Shown: positions 45,279-54,900, counted from the stretch's first letter. The stretch: DNA of 64,000 nt from Ktedonobacter racemifer DSM 44963 (GCF_000178855.1 NZ_ADVG01000003.1:2529341-2593340), one strand, 5' to 3'. Program-made: numbers and translations. Notes: a model not told the origin generated them from the sequence alone.

Positions 45279-46287
45279 CAGGGCAATCGCATCTAAATAA
45301 TCCCATCCACAGAAAAAGAAAGACAGGAACTGATAAAATAGGCCAAAAAGCAGGAGACAACAAGATGGAAGAAGGACAACTGCGAGATTTGGAAACGCTT
45401 TTTGCTTACGTCGAAGACCCACGAGTGGAACGAACCAAACTCCATCGCCTGCGGGATATCATCATTCTGGCGATTTGTGGAGTCATTTGTGGAGCAGAAG
45501 GATGGGTCGAGATCGAGGAATTTGCCAAAGCGAAAGAAGCCTTTTTCACGGAACTGCTGGATTTGTCCAACGGGATACCCTCCCACGACACCTTTGGCCG
45601 GGTCTTTGCCCTCATTGATCCGAAACAGTTCGAGGCCAGTTTCGTGCAATGGGTTCAAGGGATCAGTCAAACAGTCAAGGGAGTAGTCGCCATTGATGGC
45701 AAGACGCTCCGACGTTCTCATGATGAGGCATCGGGCAAAAAAGCCCTTCATCTGGTGAGTGCCTGGGCCGTCGAAAATCGCCTGGTCCTGGCTCAATTGG
45801 CCACAGAAGAGAAATCCAATGAGATCACGGCGATCCCTCTTCTCTTGCAACAGTTAGCACTTGATGGGTGCATTGTAACTATTGATGCGATGGGAACGCA
45901 AACCAAGATTGCCGAGCAGATTATCGAGCAGGATGGCGACTAGGCCCTGGCTCTCAAAGACAACCACGGGAACCTGTTTGACGAGGTGAAAGCGACGTTT
46001 GCTCTCGCGGAAAGAGACGGCTTTGCCCGCTCCTCCTGGGAGTCGGATCGGCAAGTAGAGAAAGGTCACGGTCGGCTGGAAATTCGCGAACAGTGGACGC
46101 TCTCGTGATCCAGAAATCCTGGCGTATCTCGACCCGGAGCACCAGTGGAAAGGCTTGCGAGGCATTGGGGTCGTTCGAGCGGAACGACGCATGGAGCAGA
46201 AGACCACGAAAGAAACGCGCTACTTCTTGCTCAGTTTTTCGTCAGTCAAAACCTTTGCCACCGCAGTCAGAAGCCACTGGGGCATTG

Positions 46288-48653
46288 GTGCGATCCGTTT
46301 CGCCGAAATGAGCGAAAGCTCAAGGATGGCGAGCAAGGAGAAAGCTCCTTGACAACTGATCGAGTGATGTGGGGCGCAATTCCCCATCCTCTGGGTGAAA
46401 GAGGAAACGCGGCTCCCTCACGGTAGCGACTGGTCATCAATCCGTGAAGCAGGGAGAAATGCGGAAGAGCCTGGACCTCGACCAGGTGGTCTCCGCTACA
46501 CAGGTTCCTACGGTTAGCGCAAGCGAACGCTCGATGAACCGTCGTCACAGTGAAAGAGCCAACGCGAGGTAAGAGGCTCTGACCAAAATGGTCACGGTCA
46601 CATAGGGGTCGAGAACATCAATGCGGCTCTCGACTTCACCCCCTTGACCCGGCGGATAGAGACGAACCTACGGGAACGCAAAACACTTGATCGGAACGGA
46701 ATAACTCTGCGAGAACTCTCGCTGGTGGTCGATCTAGCGAGCAGGCAACCAACCGCATGTTCTCGGAGAGAAGGATTGCCGAAGAAGCAAAGGCCTCTGG
46801 GAAAGCCAGAGGATACGCTGACGTCGGCACGGTGAGATGGAGGATAGAGCCATGAGTCACAGGAAAGAAACGGAAGCGATGGTTGTCCCCCAACCAATCG
46901 AAGACTGGACACAGACGCCCTGGCGTAAGCTAGAACGAACGGTGTACCGACTGCAAAAACGGATCTATCAAGCCTCTCTTCGTGGCAATGACAAAGCAGT
47001 TCACAACCTTCAACGGTTACTCATGAAGTCGAAAGCAGCCCGGACGCTGGCAGTACGCAAGATGACGCAGGATAACCAGGGCAAGCGGACGGCTGGAGTC
47101 GATGGAATCAAATCTGTCAAACCAGCCCAACGCCTGGCGCTGGTGAAATACCTTCGTCATCACAAGCAGATCAAACCACAGCCAACCAGACGAGTCTGGA
47201 TACCCAAGCCAGGAAAGGCAGAGAAAAGGCCATTAGGCATCCCGACGATGCTGGATCGCGCTCATCAATGCCTGACAAAATTGGCGTTGGAGCCCGAATG
47301 GGAGGCACGATTTGAGGCTGACAGCTACGGGTTTCGTCCTGGTCGCTCAGCTCAGGATGCCATTCAAGCCATTTTCATTTACATCTGCAAACAGCCCAAA
47401 TATGTGCTTGATGCAGATATCGCGAATTGCTTCAACCAGATCAATCACGAAACACTCTTACACAAACTCCAGACCTTTCCCGCGATGAGGCGCGCCATCA
47501 AAGCCTGGCTCAGAGCAGGAGTGCTGGAAGACAACGTGTTCGAGCCAACGACAGCCGGAACTCCGCAAGGAGGTCCACTGAGTCCCTTACTTGCCAATAT
47601 CGCCCTGCATGGGATGCTGCAAGCTGTTCAACAAGGCTACAAAGGCAAGGATAAGCCCAGGCTGGTTCGCTATGCAGATGACCTGGTGGTGCTGTATCGA
47701 ACTCGCGAGGGGATTGAACAGGCCAAAAGCAGGCTAGAAGACTGGCTGAAAGACATGGGATTAGAAATGAAGCCGAGCAAAACCCGTATCGCTCACACGC
47801 TCGAAGCGCTTGGGGCAGAAGCCCCTGGCTTCGACTTCTTAGGTTTTGAGATCCGACAGTACTCTGTTGGTAAACACCATTCAGGAACTCTGCACGGGAA
47901 ACGGCTTGGCTTCAAAACACTCATTCGCCCCAGTAAAGAAGCTATCAAACGGCATCGGGAAGGGCTGCGGGCGGTAGTGCTCGCAGGCACAGGGCTTTCT
48001 CAAGGCGCGCTCATTGGGCAACTGAACCCAAAGATCCGTGGATGGTCACGCTACTACCGCAGCGTCGCCGCCAAGAAAACTCTCAATGACTGCGACTACC
48101 ACCTGTTTCCGCTTCTGCTTCGCTGGGCCAAACGCCGACACACACGCAAGTCTGCGAGTTGGATACGAACGCGCTACTGGCGAACAATGGGACAAGATCA
48201 CTGGCGCTTTGCAACGCCTGATGGACTCTATCTCAGCGATCACGCAGCAACGGCGATCCAACGCCATGTGAAGGTGAAAGGCACGGCCAGCCCGTTCGAT
48301 GGTAACCTGCTCTACTGGGCGAAGAGATTACAACAATCTCATCCGCTCAACAGGAGTAAACTGGGGGCCTTGCTGCACAAGCAACAAGGGAAATGCCGTT
48401 GGTGTGAACTGCACTTTACCGAGAACGATTTGATTGAGATCGATCACATCACTCCCCGCAGTGAAGGGGGTACAGATGCACTCAGTAATCTTTTCGCTCT
48501 CCATCGGCACTGCCACGATCAACGACATACAAAGAAGCATGTCTGGGGTACTCATGACACGAGCCATCCCATTGAGGAGCCGGATGAGGGGAAAGCTCTC
48601 ATGTCCGGTTCTGAAGGCGGGCAGGAGGGAGCGATCCCTCTTGCCTAGCTCTC
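46288..48653 (+). ncRNA. Group II intron
   Basis: Starts with the consensus 5' end GTGCGATCC. Domain V is recognisable at 48577-48611 (GAGCCGGATGAGGGGAAAGC then a matching GTCCGGTTC), with domain VI following (GGCGGGCAGGAGGGAGCGAT...). The intron encodes an RT-maturase-HNH protein. The 3' border (48653) is inferred from restoring the ISAs1 exon frame and could be off by a few bases. It is inserted in an IS, a frequent group II intron site. Confidence 0.88.
46852..48648 (+). CDS. ltrA: Group II intron reverse transcriptase/maturase with HNH endonuclease
   Basis: 598 residues from the ATG at 46852, which has a GGAGG site. RT domain: TAGVDGIKSVKPAQRL (RT0/1), RRVWIPKPGKAEKRPLGIPT (RT2), YGFRPGRSAQDAI (RT3), LDADIANCFNQINHETLL (RT4), GTPQGGPLSPLLANIALHGM and the catalytic VRYADDLVVLY (RT5). 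Then maturase X domain (GWSRYYRSVAAKKT) and C-terminal HNH (CRWCELHFTENDLIEIDHIT, then HRHCHD). The reading frame runs through domain V and stops 5 bp before the intron end, which is unusual. All catalytic motifs intact, so the intron is probably mobile. Confidence 0.95.
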   Translation: MSHRKETEAMVVPQPIEDWTQTPWRKLERTVYRLQKRIYQASLRGNDKAVHNLQRLLMKSKAARTLAVRKMTQDNQGKRTAGVDGIKSVKPAQRLALVKYLRHHKQIKPQPTRRVWIPKPGKAEKRPLGIPTMLDRAHQCLTKLALEPEWEARFEADSYGFRPGRSAQDAIQAIFIYICKQPKYVLDADIANCFNQINHETLLHKLQTFPAMRRAIKAWLRAGVLEDNVFEPTTAGTPQGGPLSPLLANIALHGMLQAVQQGYKGKDKPRLVRYADDLVVLYRTREGIEQAKSRLEDWLKDMGLEMKPSKTRIAHTLEALGAEAPGFDFLGFEIRQYSVGKHHSGTLHGKRLGFKTLIRPSKEAIKRHREGLRAVVLAGTGLSQGALIGQLNPKIRGWSRYYRSVAAKKTLNDCDYHLFPLLLRWAKRRHTRKSASWIRTRYWRTMGQDHWRFATPDGLYLSDHAATAIQRHVKVKGTASPFDGNLLYWAKRLQQSHPLNRSKLGALLHKQQGKCRWCELHFTENDLIEIDHITPRSEGGTDALSNLFALHRHCHDQRHTKKHVWGTHDTSHPIEEPDEGKALMSGSEGGQEGAIPLA

Positions 48654-48992
48654 AAAACAGCCTGCATTGGGTTCTCGATATTGCTTTTCGGGAAGATGAA
48701 TCGCGCGTCAGGCTCGCTCATGCCGACGAAAATCTCGCGGTGCTTCGTCATATCAGCTTGAATGTGTTGCGTCAGGAACGCTCTTCCCGTGTTGGCATCC
48801 ATGCCAAGCGTCTCAAAGCTGGGTGGGACAACCAGTATCTTTTGCGTGTTCTGGATGGGGTTATTTAGATGCGATTGCCCTGCCTGGCTCCTGCAAAGAA
48901 ATGAGACGGAACAAAAAGACAGCGATGGCGCGTCGAGTCTGCATCCCTTTGAGCAGACCCGACGCACTGAGAGCGCCCACCCCTACGCCCCC

Positions 48993-49742
48993 TTAACCAA
49001 CCTTCTCCATTTTCCACGGCCTAGTGATCAGCCCCACCAGGAGAGCAGTACCCATGCCCACGAGGAACGGACCCACGCCAATGACGTTCGTCTGACTCCA
49101 CGCAAACAACGGGGTCGCCGCAGGGAACAAGAGCCATGCCCCGATGACGCCGAGCAACAATGCACCAAGGTTCACGCCCAGCCTCAGTCCGCGTCCAATC
49201 TGGGAATGAGGACCGAGCCTGCTGCTCCAGTCATCGGCGAGGCGCCGGGGAACCTGCGACCAGTGCGCGAGGCTATGGACCGCCATCAACGGAAGCCAGA
49301 GCAGTGCGCTAAACACATGTGCCAGAAGGAACAGCTGGATCGGGCTGGTTACGACAAGTCCAATCCCACTGCCAACCATCACCAGTGTGGTGACGAGCAG
49401 CACCGGGCCGAGCACGCGCAGGACCAGGGGCGGCGGTCCCCGGCGTACGTAGGCGGGTGCTCCGGTGTAGTAGCGCAGAAAACGCCAGCCCGTTGAGCCC
49501 ATCTTCACCAGGAGCGGGCCAACCAGCAGAACTCCGACAACGGTATGGGCGGGAAGCCAGATGCGTAAGAACGCTGACGTCACCAGTTCCACGATGATCA
49601 GCATCAGGAGCACAAGGCTGACCAGCGCGGTTAGCCGCTCATTGCCGATCACCTCTACGTGCTTTTCCTCATCCTTGTGCTCCTGATGCATCGCTGCGGA
49701 TGGATGCTCAGGGAACTCATTTCCAGGTATGCGTGCAGGCAT
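48993..49742 (-). CDS. Six-TM membrane protein, cytochrome b561-like
   Basis: 249 residues with about six hydrophobic helices (LVSLVLLMLIIVELVTSAFL, VVGVLLVGPLLVK, LLVTTLVMVGSGIGLVV and others). Several helix-embedded His residues (LPAHTVVG, LLAHVFSALLW, AVHSLAHW) suggest haem ligation as in b561/DUF4405 proteins (inference). The N-terminal 35 residues are charged and cytoplasmic. It lies 18 bp downstream of the ABC permease on the same strand, likely same operon. Confidence 0.75.
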   Translation of the reverse strand: MPARIPGNEFPEHPSAAMHQEHKDEEKHVEVIGNERLTALVSLVLLMLIIVELVTSAFLRIWLPAHTVVGVLLVGPLLVKMGSTGWRFLRYYTGAPAYVRRGPPPLVLRVLGPVLLVTTLVMVGSGIGLVVTSPIQLFLLAHVFSALLWLPLMAVHSLAHWSQVPRRLADDWSSRLGPHSQIGRGLRLGVNLGALLLGVIGAWLLFPAATPLFAWSQTNVIGVGPFLVGMGTALLVGLITRPWKMEKVG

Positions 49743-49760
49743 GACGCTTCCTTTCCTCTG

Positions 49761-50582
49761 CTAGGCATTGATATCCTGCTGGCGGAAGGCCACGAAACTT
49801 CCCACGACAAAGACCGTCATCCACACCAGCGCGACCAGCAGGGCAGCGGCGTAGCCCTGGGGAGGGATGGGACCAACATCGGTGGGAAACACCGAGCCGG
49901 GCAAAAAGTTGAAGGTGCGAATCGGGAACCACCGCGACCCTGATTGCCACACCATCGCGATGATGCCCTCCGGGACCAGGACGTAGGCCAGGGAGACTCC
50001 AACTGCTATGCCTGTTGAGCGCGTCAGGACCGCGATCAGCATGCCCAATAGGCAGACCCCGACGAGACAGAGCACCTCGTTGCTAAAGAAGGTAAGCCAG
50101 GCACTCAGCCCTGCCGACGAGGTCCAGGCAGCGGTCTGGACGCCTTGAGCGTGGGCGACGACAAGGACGAGCACGCTACTTGCCACCAGGGTCAGCGTCA
50201 TGGAACAGAGGACAAAGAGCAGCAGCGCCAGCATTTTGCCGGCGAGCAGCCGCAGGCGGCGCGGCTCGCGCACCAGCAGGTTGCGCCAGGTGCCCTGGGA
50301 CCACTCGGCAGCCAGGTTCGCCGTGACGATGAAGAGCGCGACAACAATGATGAACGAGCGCGCCTGTCCCACCACCGTAATCAGCCCAAGCTCGGTGGGA
50401 AATGCGTGAGCGAGAGGATCTACCTCCTGGCCGGTGGCACCAGACGTAATTTGATGGAAGGTCAGGTAGGTAAAAAAGGCGCTGACAGCCAGCATGATCC
50501 CGGTCCCGGCGAACATACTCCAGCGGCGACACTTGAGCACCTCACTGCGAAACGCACGCAGGAGGGGAGTGAGTGGGGTCAT
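49761..50582 (-). CDS. ABC-2 type transporter permease
   Basis: 273 residues with six transmembrane helices typical of ABC-2 permeases: an N-terminal RAFRSEVLKCRRWSMFAGTG, a coupling section WSQGTWRNLLVREPRRLRLL, and helices ending VWMTVFVVGSFVAFRQQDIN. Its start overlaps the ATPase stop (ATGA), so the two are translationally coupled. Probably exports a drug or lipid-like substrate. Confidence 0.92.
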   Translation of the reverse strand: MTPLTPLLRAFRSEVLKCRRWSMFAGTGIMLAVSAFFTYLTFHQITSGATGQEVDPLAHAFPTELGLITVVGQARSFIIVVALFIVTANLAAEWSQGTWRNLLVREPRRLRLLAGKMLALLLFVLCSMTLTLVASSVLVLVVAHAQGVQTAAWTSSAGLSAWLTFFSNEVLCLVGVCLLGMLIAVLTRSTGIAVGVSLAYVLVPEGIIAMVWQSGSRWFPIRTFNFLPGSVFPTDVGPIPPQGYAAALLVALVWMTVFVVGSFVAFRQQDINA

Positions 50583-51373
50583 TGTTGCTCTCCTTTCAAC
50601 AGTGCCAGGAAACGCTCTTCAAAACTGACCCCTTGATGCTGGTCCAGGAAAGCGCGGGCGGGGCCGTTGTAGAGCGCCTTGCCCTGATGGAGCATGACCA
50701 ACCAATCCGCGACCTGCTCCAGTTCTCCCAGCAAGTGGCTGCTGAGGAAGATGGTCTTGCCCTGCTCGCGCAGACGGCGCAGCAGATCGCGGGTCAAGAT
50801 GATGCCCAAGGGGTCGAGGCCATTGGCCGGTTCATCCAGGATCAAGAGGTCGGGATCGGGAAGCAGCGCCATAGCGACCCCAAGCCGCTGCTTCATGCCC
50901 AAAGAATAGCTCCCAACCCGGTCGCGCGCTCGATCGGAGAGCTCCACCAGATCGAGCACCTCACGCACGCGGGAACTGGGGTAGCCGCCAAGGCGGGCAA
51001 GCACTTCCAGATTGGCCCGCCCGGAGAGACTCGGATAGAAGGCGGGCGCTTCGATCAGAGCCCCAACACGCGACAGGTAGCCAAGCGAATGGGTCAGCGG
51101 CTGGCCCAAAATCGTCGCGCTTCCTGCGTCTGGTCGGACGAGTCCGAGCAGGAGGCAAATGGTGGTCGTTTTCCCGGCTCCATTGGGACCGATAAAACCA
51201 GCAATGGTTCCGGCAGGAACGCTGATGGTGAGTCCATCGACAGCAGTCAGCTTCCCAAAATGCTTGCTCAAGCCATGCGTCTCAATGGCGAAGGCGCCCG
51301 AGGCGCTGTCTGGAGCAGAACCCGTGGAAGGTTGTGCCTGGGATGCCGGAAGCCGATCAGGAGAAAGGGACAT
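50579..51373 (-). CDS. ABC transporter ATP-binding protein
   Basis: 264 residues from the ATG at 51373, which has a strong AAGGAGG site. Walker A GPNGAGKTT, Q-loop, signature YSLGMKQRLGVAMALL (variant LSGGQ), Walker B DLLILDEPANGLDP and switch His (SSHLLGE). An N-terminal 25-residue Ser/Pro-rich extension is atypical. Energises the permease at 49761. Regulated by the TetR encoded upstream (51528), with a matching operator at 51492. Confidence 0.95.
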   Translation of the reverse strand: MSLSPDRLPASQAQPSTGSAPDSASGAFAIETHGLSKHFGKLTAVDGLTISVPAGTIAGFIGPNGAGKTTTICLLLGLVRPDAGSATILGQPLTHSLGYLSRVGALIEAPAFYPSLSGRANLEVLARLGGYPSSRVREVLDLVELSDRARDRVGSYSLGMKQRLGVAMALLPDPDLLILDEPANGLDPLGIILTRDLLRRLREQGKTIFLSSHLLGELEQVADWLVMLHQGKALYNGPARAFLDQHQGVSFEERFLALLKGEQQ

Positions 51374-51491
51374 AGGCACCTCCTTGTGTTGGCCTCCTAT
51401 CTGGGAGAACGGAGAAACCATGGGATCTCATGTTGCAATTATTCCTTTCTGCAAGAAGAGGCTCTCTCGATCAGATGCACGAGTCGAGAGG

Positions 51492-51510
51492 TTACTTATC
51501 GTTTAGTAAG
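51492..51510. promoter_or_regulatory. TetR operator in front of ABC operon
   Basis: TTACTTATCGTTTAGTAAG shares TCGTTTAGTAA with the site at 52164 upstream of the tetR gene. It precedes the ABC ATPase start by 119 bp. Confidence 0.75.
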
Positions 51511-51527
51511 TTGCTGCGAGAAATATA

Positions 51528-52151
51528 TCAGGGCAGAGGCCGTTGCTCCCGCTCCGCGATGCCATCGAACAGCACACTGACCAGGGAGGCCGCCGGATGC
51601 GTCCCTGGCAGGCTCTTCGCCTCCCGCAGCATGCCCATGTAGAGACCAACCAAGACGTTGACTGGCAGATCAGAGCGAATCACTCCCGCATCGTGGGCGG
51701 CTTGAAAAAGACCCGTGACCTGCTGTCTGATCCGGTCGAGCAAGGACAGGATGACCTGCTGGTGTTCCGGGTCCTTGAGATGTTCTCTGGCATCGCGTAA
51801 CAGCATGCTCAAGCGCTCGTCAAGGGGAAGGGAGAGCAATGCGGCAGTGAGCAGCGTCAACCGTTCTCGGACATCCTGGGTCGCGGCAAGAGCCTGATCG
51901 ATCCCGGCCACTCCCTCGTCCACGAACACGGTCTGGATCATCCTGGTGAAGAGATCTTCCTTCCCTTTGGGAAAATGGTAATACAAGGCAGCGGAGGTGA
52001 CCTCGACGGCTTCGGCGATCTCTTTCATGGACACGCCTTTATAGCCTTTCGCCAGAAACAGATCTGCCGCTTTGGTCAAAATCTGCCGTCGGGTTTCCTG
52101 GTCCACAGGGGAGGATGCATGCCCCACCTGTTGCTTCACCGGTTGTTCCAT
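51528..52151 (-). CDS. TetR-family regulator of ABC operon
   Basis: 207 residues. HTH: TRRQILTKAADLFLAKGYKG, then SMKEIAEAVEVTSAALYYHF-PKGKEDLF. Helical C-terminal ligand pocket. Both its own upstream region and that of the ABC genes carry TCGTTTAGTAA boxes, indicating autorepression and control of the transporter. Confidence 0.93.
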   Translation of the reverse strand: MEQPVKQQVGHASSPVDQETRRQILTKAADLFLAKGYKGVSMKEIAEAVEVTSAALYYHFPKGKEDLFTRMIQTVFVDEGVAGIDQALAATQDVRERLTLLTAALLSLPLDERLSMLLRDAREHLKDPEHQQVILSLLDRIRQQVTGLFQAAHDAGVIRSDLPVNVLVGLYMGMLREAKSLPGTHPAASLVSVLFDGIAEREQRPLP

Positions 52152-52163
52152 GATGGCACGACT

Positions 52164-52192
52164 CCTTAGTAAATTACTAAACGATCAGTAAG
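52164..52192. promoter_or_regulatory. TetR operator in front of tetR
   Basis: CTTAGTAAATTACTAAACGA plus TCAGTAAGT contains the inverse of the 51492 box and an internal dyad TTAGTAA/TTACTAA. It lies 12 bp before the tetR start codon. Confidence 0.8.
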
Positions 52193-52199
52193 TTCCACA

Positions 52200-53070
52200 G
52201 AGAGAATAGCACAGGCACAGAAATGCTGTCAAGGAGGAGAAAAATGGTTCAGCTATTCGGTTCAATTGTTTTGCACTCCGCTGTAGCGCAGTTCCTTTTG
52301 GCTTATATATCTTTCGCTCAAGTTCCTATAGCCTTAAAAACATACTTGAGGATTCTTTGTAGGATTCATCCTCTTTTTTTGCTGCTCTTGTAGGATCTCA
52401 TAATTCTTGTCTTTGCCTCAGCTCACCTCGTGTGAAAAATCCCACAATTGCTGTCATTGCTTCCCACAAAATGTGTCATTCCCCTACAGAATTCCCACCA
52501 AACATGTCTTTGTCCTCCAGCGTGTTCCTGGCTTGGTGATGGCGGAGTCGGCTGATACGCTTCTTTGCGCGCGATGGGTGCAATGGAGATGGGTCCAAAG
52601 ACAGGAATTGTGGGAAGAAAGACACGATTGGTGGGATCCTACTTGGCGTCTCCGTAGGAGAGGAGTTTGTAGGGAAATCCCAGAAATGGTGTCCTTGAGG
52701 TTCCTGTCCTGGATATCTTATAGCCATGAAACGCAGCGAGGTGTTATGGGGAAGAGGAGAAGGCGGTATTGCAGGCGTCGAGGTGTTCTTGGATGCGGTG
52801 CTCAAGGGTTTGTCGTGAATAGGTTGGTTGATACTGCTGGTAGGCGTGGGAGACGATGGAGAGGGCGTCATTGGCCAGATCACCAAGGAGGAAGCTGTGG
52901 GGGAAGTTGGAAAAGGCATGTTTTTTTTCTAGGTCGGCAAGCCTGATCTGAAGAGACTTTGTTCCAATGAAGCAAGACGGAAGCCATTCAAAATTAAGCG
53001 TTGGCTAAGCAGCACCCAATTTTGAATGGCTTCCAGTAGTTACTCCATCAGATAAAATCACCTGTGGGGT
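52200..53070. other. Region without convincing gene
   Basis: Short frames on both strands look like shadows. It has a hairpin at 52979-53034 and TGTAGGAT repeats at about 52358-52397. Confidence 0.4.
52979..53034. terminator. Hairpin, possible bidirectional terminator
   Basis: GGAAGCCATTCAAAATT (52979-52995) and its inverse (53018-53034) form a perfect 17-bp stem with a 22-nt loop, 40 bp after the merR stop at 53074 (minus strand). Confidence 0.55.
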
Positions 53071-53073
53071 GTA

Positions 53074-53829
53074 TCATTCCTTTTTATGCTGGCTGCAATA
53101 GTAGGCTATGGCATCACGCATAAATTCGGCAAGATGAGGGGCAACCATGTTGTAATTGTCAGCGAAGCGTCGATCTTCGCTATACATGTTGCCTAATGCA
53201 CGATACATTTCGTAGGAACAATCATAGAACTGGTTGATGTGTTGAAAGTGTCGTTCAATTTGTGCTTGAACTTCTGCATGAGCAACCTCTTTCTCCATCA
53301 CCTTTGACAACGCAAGAGTAATCGCTTGCCCCTCGTCTTTGATGCGCTCAAAGTTTTCTTTTGTCCATTTCTTGGTTCGTTCCGCTGATTGCTTATATAC
53401 ATCGGTCATGCCCCATTTTCCTTTTACTTCTTCTTTATACTGCTCAATTTGACGATCAGTAAAGGAAGTAAACAGTTCATCGGTACTCATTTTTCCACCT
53501 TCTTTCAGTCTTTTCATGGTATTATCTATGGTTTCGAGTAAACCATCCAATCTTGCTCTTTTCATTTCCAAGAGTGTTTTTTGGTCTGCTAAGGCTTCCA
53601 GCGTGTCATACTCAGGAGTATTGAGCAGCTGGACAATGTCATCGAGAGGAAACTCCAATTCGCGAAAAAAGAGGATCTGCTGGAGCTTTACCAGTTCCTT
53701 TTCTTCATAACATCGGTAGCCATTCTCTTTGACCCGAGAGGGTTTTAATAACCCAATGGCATCGTAGTAATGGAGCGTACGGACCGTCACTCCGGCGACT
53801 TTTGCAAGTTGTTTGACTGTGTAACTCAT
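53074..53829 (-). CDS. MerR/TipAL-type regulator with TipAS domain
   Basis: 251 residues. N-terminal MerR HTH (MSYTVKQLAKVAGVTVRTLH then YYDAIGLLKPSR), coiled coil about 75-110, and a C-terminal TipAS domain from about 120 (FTDRQIEQYKEEVKGKWG to FMRDAIAYYC). TipAS domains bind antibiotics or other drugs and trigger activation. Divergent from a DUF2268 protease gene; both promoters have 19-bp spacers and near-identical operators. Confidence 0.93.
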   Translation of the reverse strand: MSYTVKQLAKVAGVTVRTLHYYDAIGLLKPSRVKENGYRCYEEKELVKLQQILFFRELEFPLDDIVQLLNTPEYDTLEALADQKTLLEMKRARLDGLLETIDNTMKRLKEGGKMSTDELFTSFTDRQIEQYKEEVKGKWGMTDVYKQSAERTKKWTKENFERIKDEGQAITLALSKVMEKEVAHAEVQAQIERHFQHINQFYDCSYEMYRALGNMYSEDRRFADNYNMVAPHLAEFMRDAIAYYCSQHKKE

Positions 53830-53835
53830 AAGCAG

Positions 53836-53866
53836 AGTGTAAGGTATGACGTGGCGTGGGAGTCAA
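53836..53866 (-). promoter_or_regulatory. MerR-type promoter of merR
   Basis: On the minus strand: TTGACT (53866-53861), 19-bp spacer CCCACGCCACGTCATACCT, TACACT (53841-53836). The spacer matches that of the divergent promoter, so the regulator controls itself. Confidence 0.88.
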
Positions 53867-53920
53867 GGGGTTGTGACTTGTCTCTTGGAACTTTCTTTTT
53901 CTCTTCTTCTTGCCCTGCAC

Positions 53921-53951
53921 TTGACTCTCACGCCACGTCATGATTTAGACT
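53921..53951 (+). promoter_or_regulatory. MerR-type promoter of DUF2268 gene
   Basis: TTGACT (53921-53926), 19-bp spacer CTCACGCCACGTCATGATT, TAGACT (53946-53951). Points to the gene at 53996. Confidence 0.88.
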
Positions 53952-53995
53952 TCGGTTAGTGAGGAAGTCCCTCGAAAACAAGCAAAGGAAATCCT

Positions 53996-54892
53996 ATGAA
54001 AATCACCCTGTACGATACCCTCTCCGCGATGCGGGCCGTTATCGCTGCACCTGTCCCTCAGCGGCATGCTATCTATCGCGAGCGCTTGATCGAGCCACTG
54101 CGCGATTACTGGACAACGACGCTCAAAAGATTCGCGCCACAGATGATCGATGATGAGGCGATGGAGATGAAAATGCTCTGGGATGTCAATCTGGAAGCTG
54201 ATCTCTCCGAACACGCGCAGGCTCTGGATCGTCTGGAGCAGTTCGATGCCTGGAAGAAGGCTGATGCTGCCCTACGACTTGCTGCGCGTACATTCGAGGC
54301 TACTGGGCGCTCCTGCGCCGAGGAGCAGATCATGGGCATCTTGCTGCTGGGCAATCCGCACGACCGAATCTTCATGGAATTGAACCGCGGCTACGCAGGT
54401 GCGCAGATCTTTGGTTATGTGGTCCTTCCCATTTGGCCAACCGACTACAACCTCCCGCGTATCCCCGCCGCGCTGGTCCACGAGTTTAACCACCGGGTTC
54501 GTCTCTCCCACGAGCCCTGGACACTCGCGACGACGGTAGGCCAGTATATCGTGATGGAGGGTCTCGCAGAATCGTTTGCTGCCGAACTCTACGGCCCTGA
54601 ATATGTCGGTCCTTGGGTGAGCAGTCTGAACGCTGAAGAGACAGCGCGTTCCAAAACCATTCTCAGCCAGGCCCTCGATGTGAGCGGTTTCGACAAGATC
54701 CGTGCCTACATTTTCGGTGATGAAACCTCGAAACAATGGGGTGCCCCTGCACTTGGTCTTCCTCACTGCGCTGGCTATACCATCGGCTACCAGATGGTAC
54801 AAGCCTATCTGCGGCGCACGAGCCAAACCGCCACTGAGGCCACGTTTGTCCCCTCTGGAGAAATCATCGAGGCATCCGGTTTTTTCGCTTAG
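53996..54892 (+). CDS. DUF2268 predicted zinc protease
   Basis: 298 residues, soluble. Zinc motif PAALVHEFNHRVRLSHEP (HExxH) near residue 163 and downstream EGLAESFAAELYG supplying the third ligand, as in DUF2268 (YjaZ-like) proteins. The C-terminus has a GYTIGYQMVQAYL helix. Under control of the TipAL-type regulator, so probably induced by a drug-like ligand. A long hairpin follows the stop. Confidence 0.85.
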   Translation: MKITLYDTLSAMRAVIAAPVPQRHAIYRERLIEPLRDYWTTTLKRFAPQMIDDEAMEMKMLWDVNLEADLSEHAQALDRLEQFDAWKKADAALRLAARTFEATGRSCAEEQIMGILLLGNPHDRIFMELNRGYAGAQIFGYVVLPIWPTDYNLPRIPAALVHEFNHRVRLSHEPWTLATTVGQYIVMEGLAESFAAELYGPEYVGPWVSSLNAEETARSKTILSQALDVSGFDKIRAYIFGDETSKQWGAPALGLPHCAGYTIGYQMVQAYLRRTSQTATEATFVPSGEIIEASGFFA

Positions 54893-54900
54893 GCATCTTT

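Larger units (their letters stand above)
45365..48868 (+). pseudogene. ISAs1 transposase, stop codon, frameshift, and split by intron
   Basis: N-terminal exon: LETLFAYVEDPRVERTKLHR, VAIDGKTLRRSHDEASGKKA, VTIDAMGTQTKIAEQIIEQD. A TAG at 45941-45943 replaces the usual Tyr, and a frame change near 46105 is needed to continue EILAYLDPEHQWKGLRGIGV to SHWGI. The group II intron (46288-48653) lies between ATTG and AA of the Ile-Glu codons; the 3' exon reads ENSLHWVLDIAFREDESRVR to the stop at 48868. Dead as a transposase. Confidence 0.88.
45279..48882. mobile_element. ISAs1-family element containing a group II intron
   Basis: Ends CAGGGCAATCGCATCTAAAT (45279) and its inverse (to 48882) agree for over 25 bp. 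Without the intron the element is about 1.24 kb, normal for ISAs1. No 10-bp target duplication was found (flanks GCCAACGCGG / CCTGGCTCCT). The element truncates the SMP-30 gene. Confidence 0.88.

Noticed and set aside
48993..49496. Plus-strand frame overlapping the membrane protein gene
   Set aside because: Gln/His/Arg-rich shadow; the minus strand shows clear transmembrane helices.
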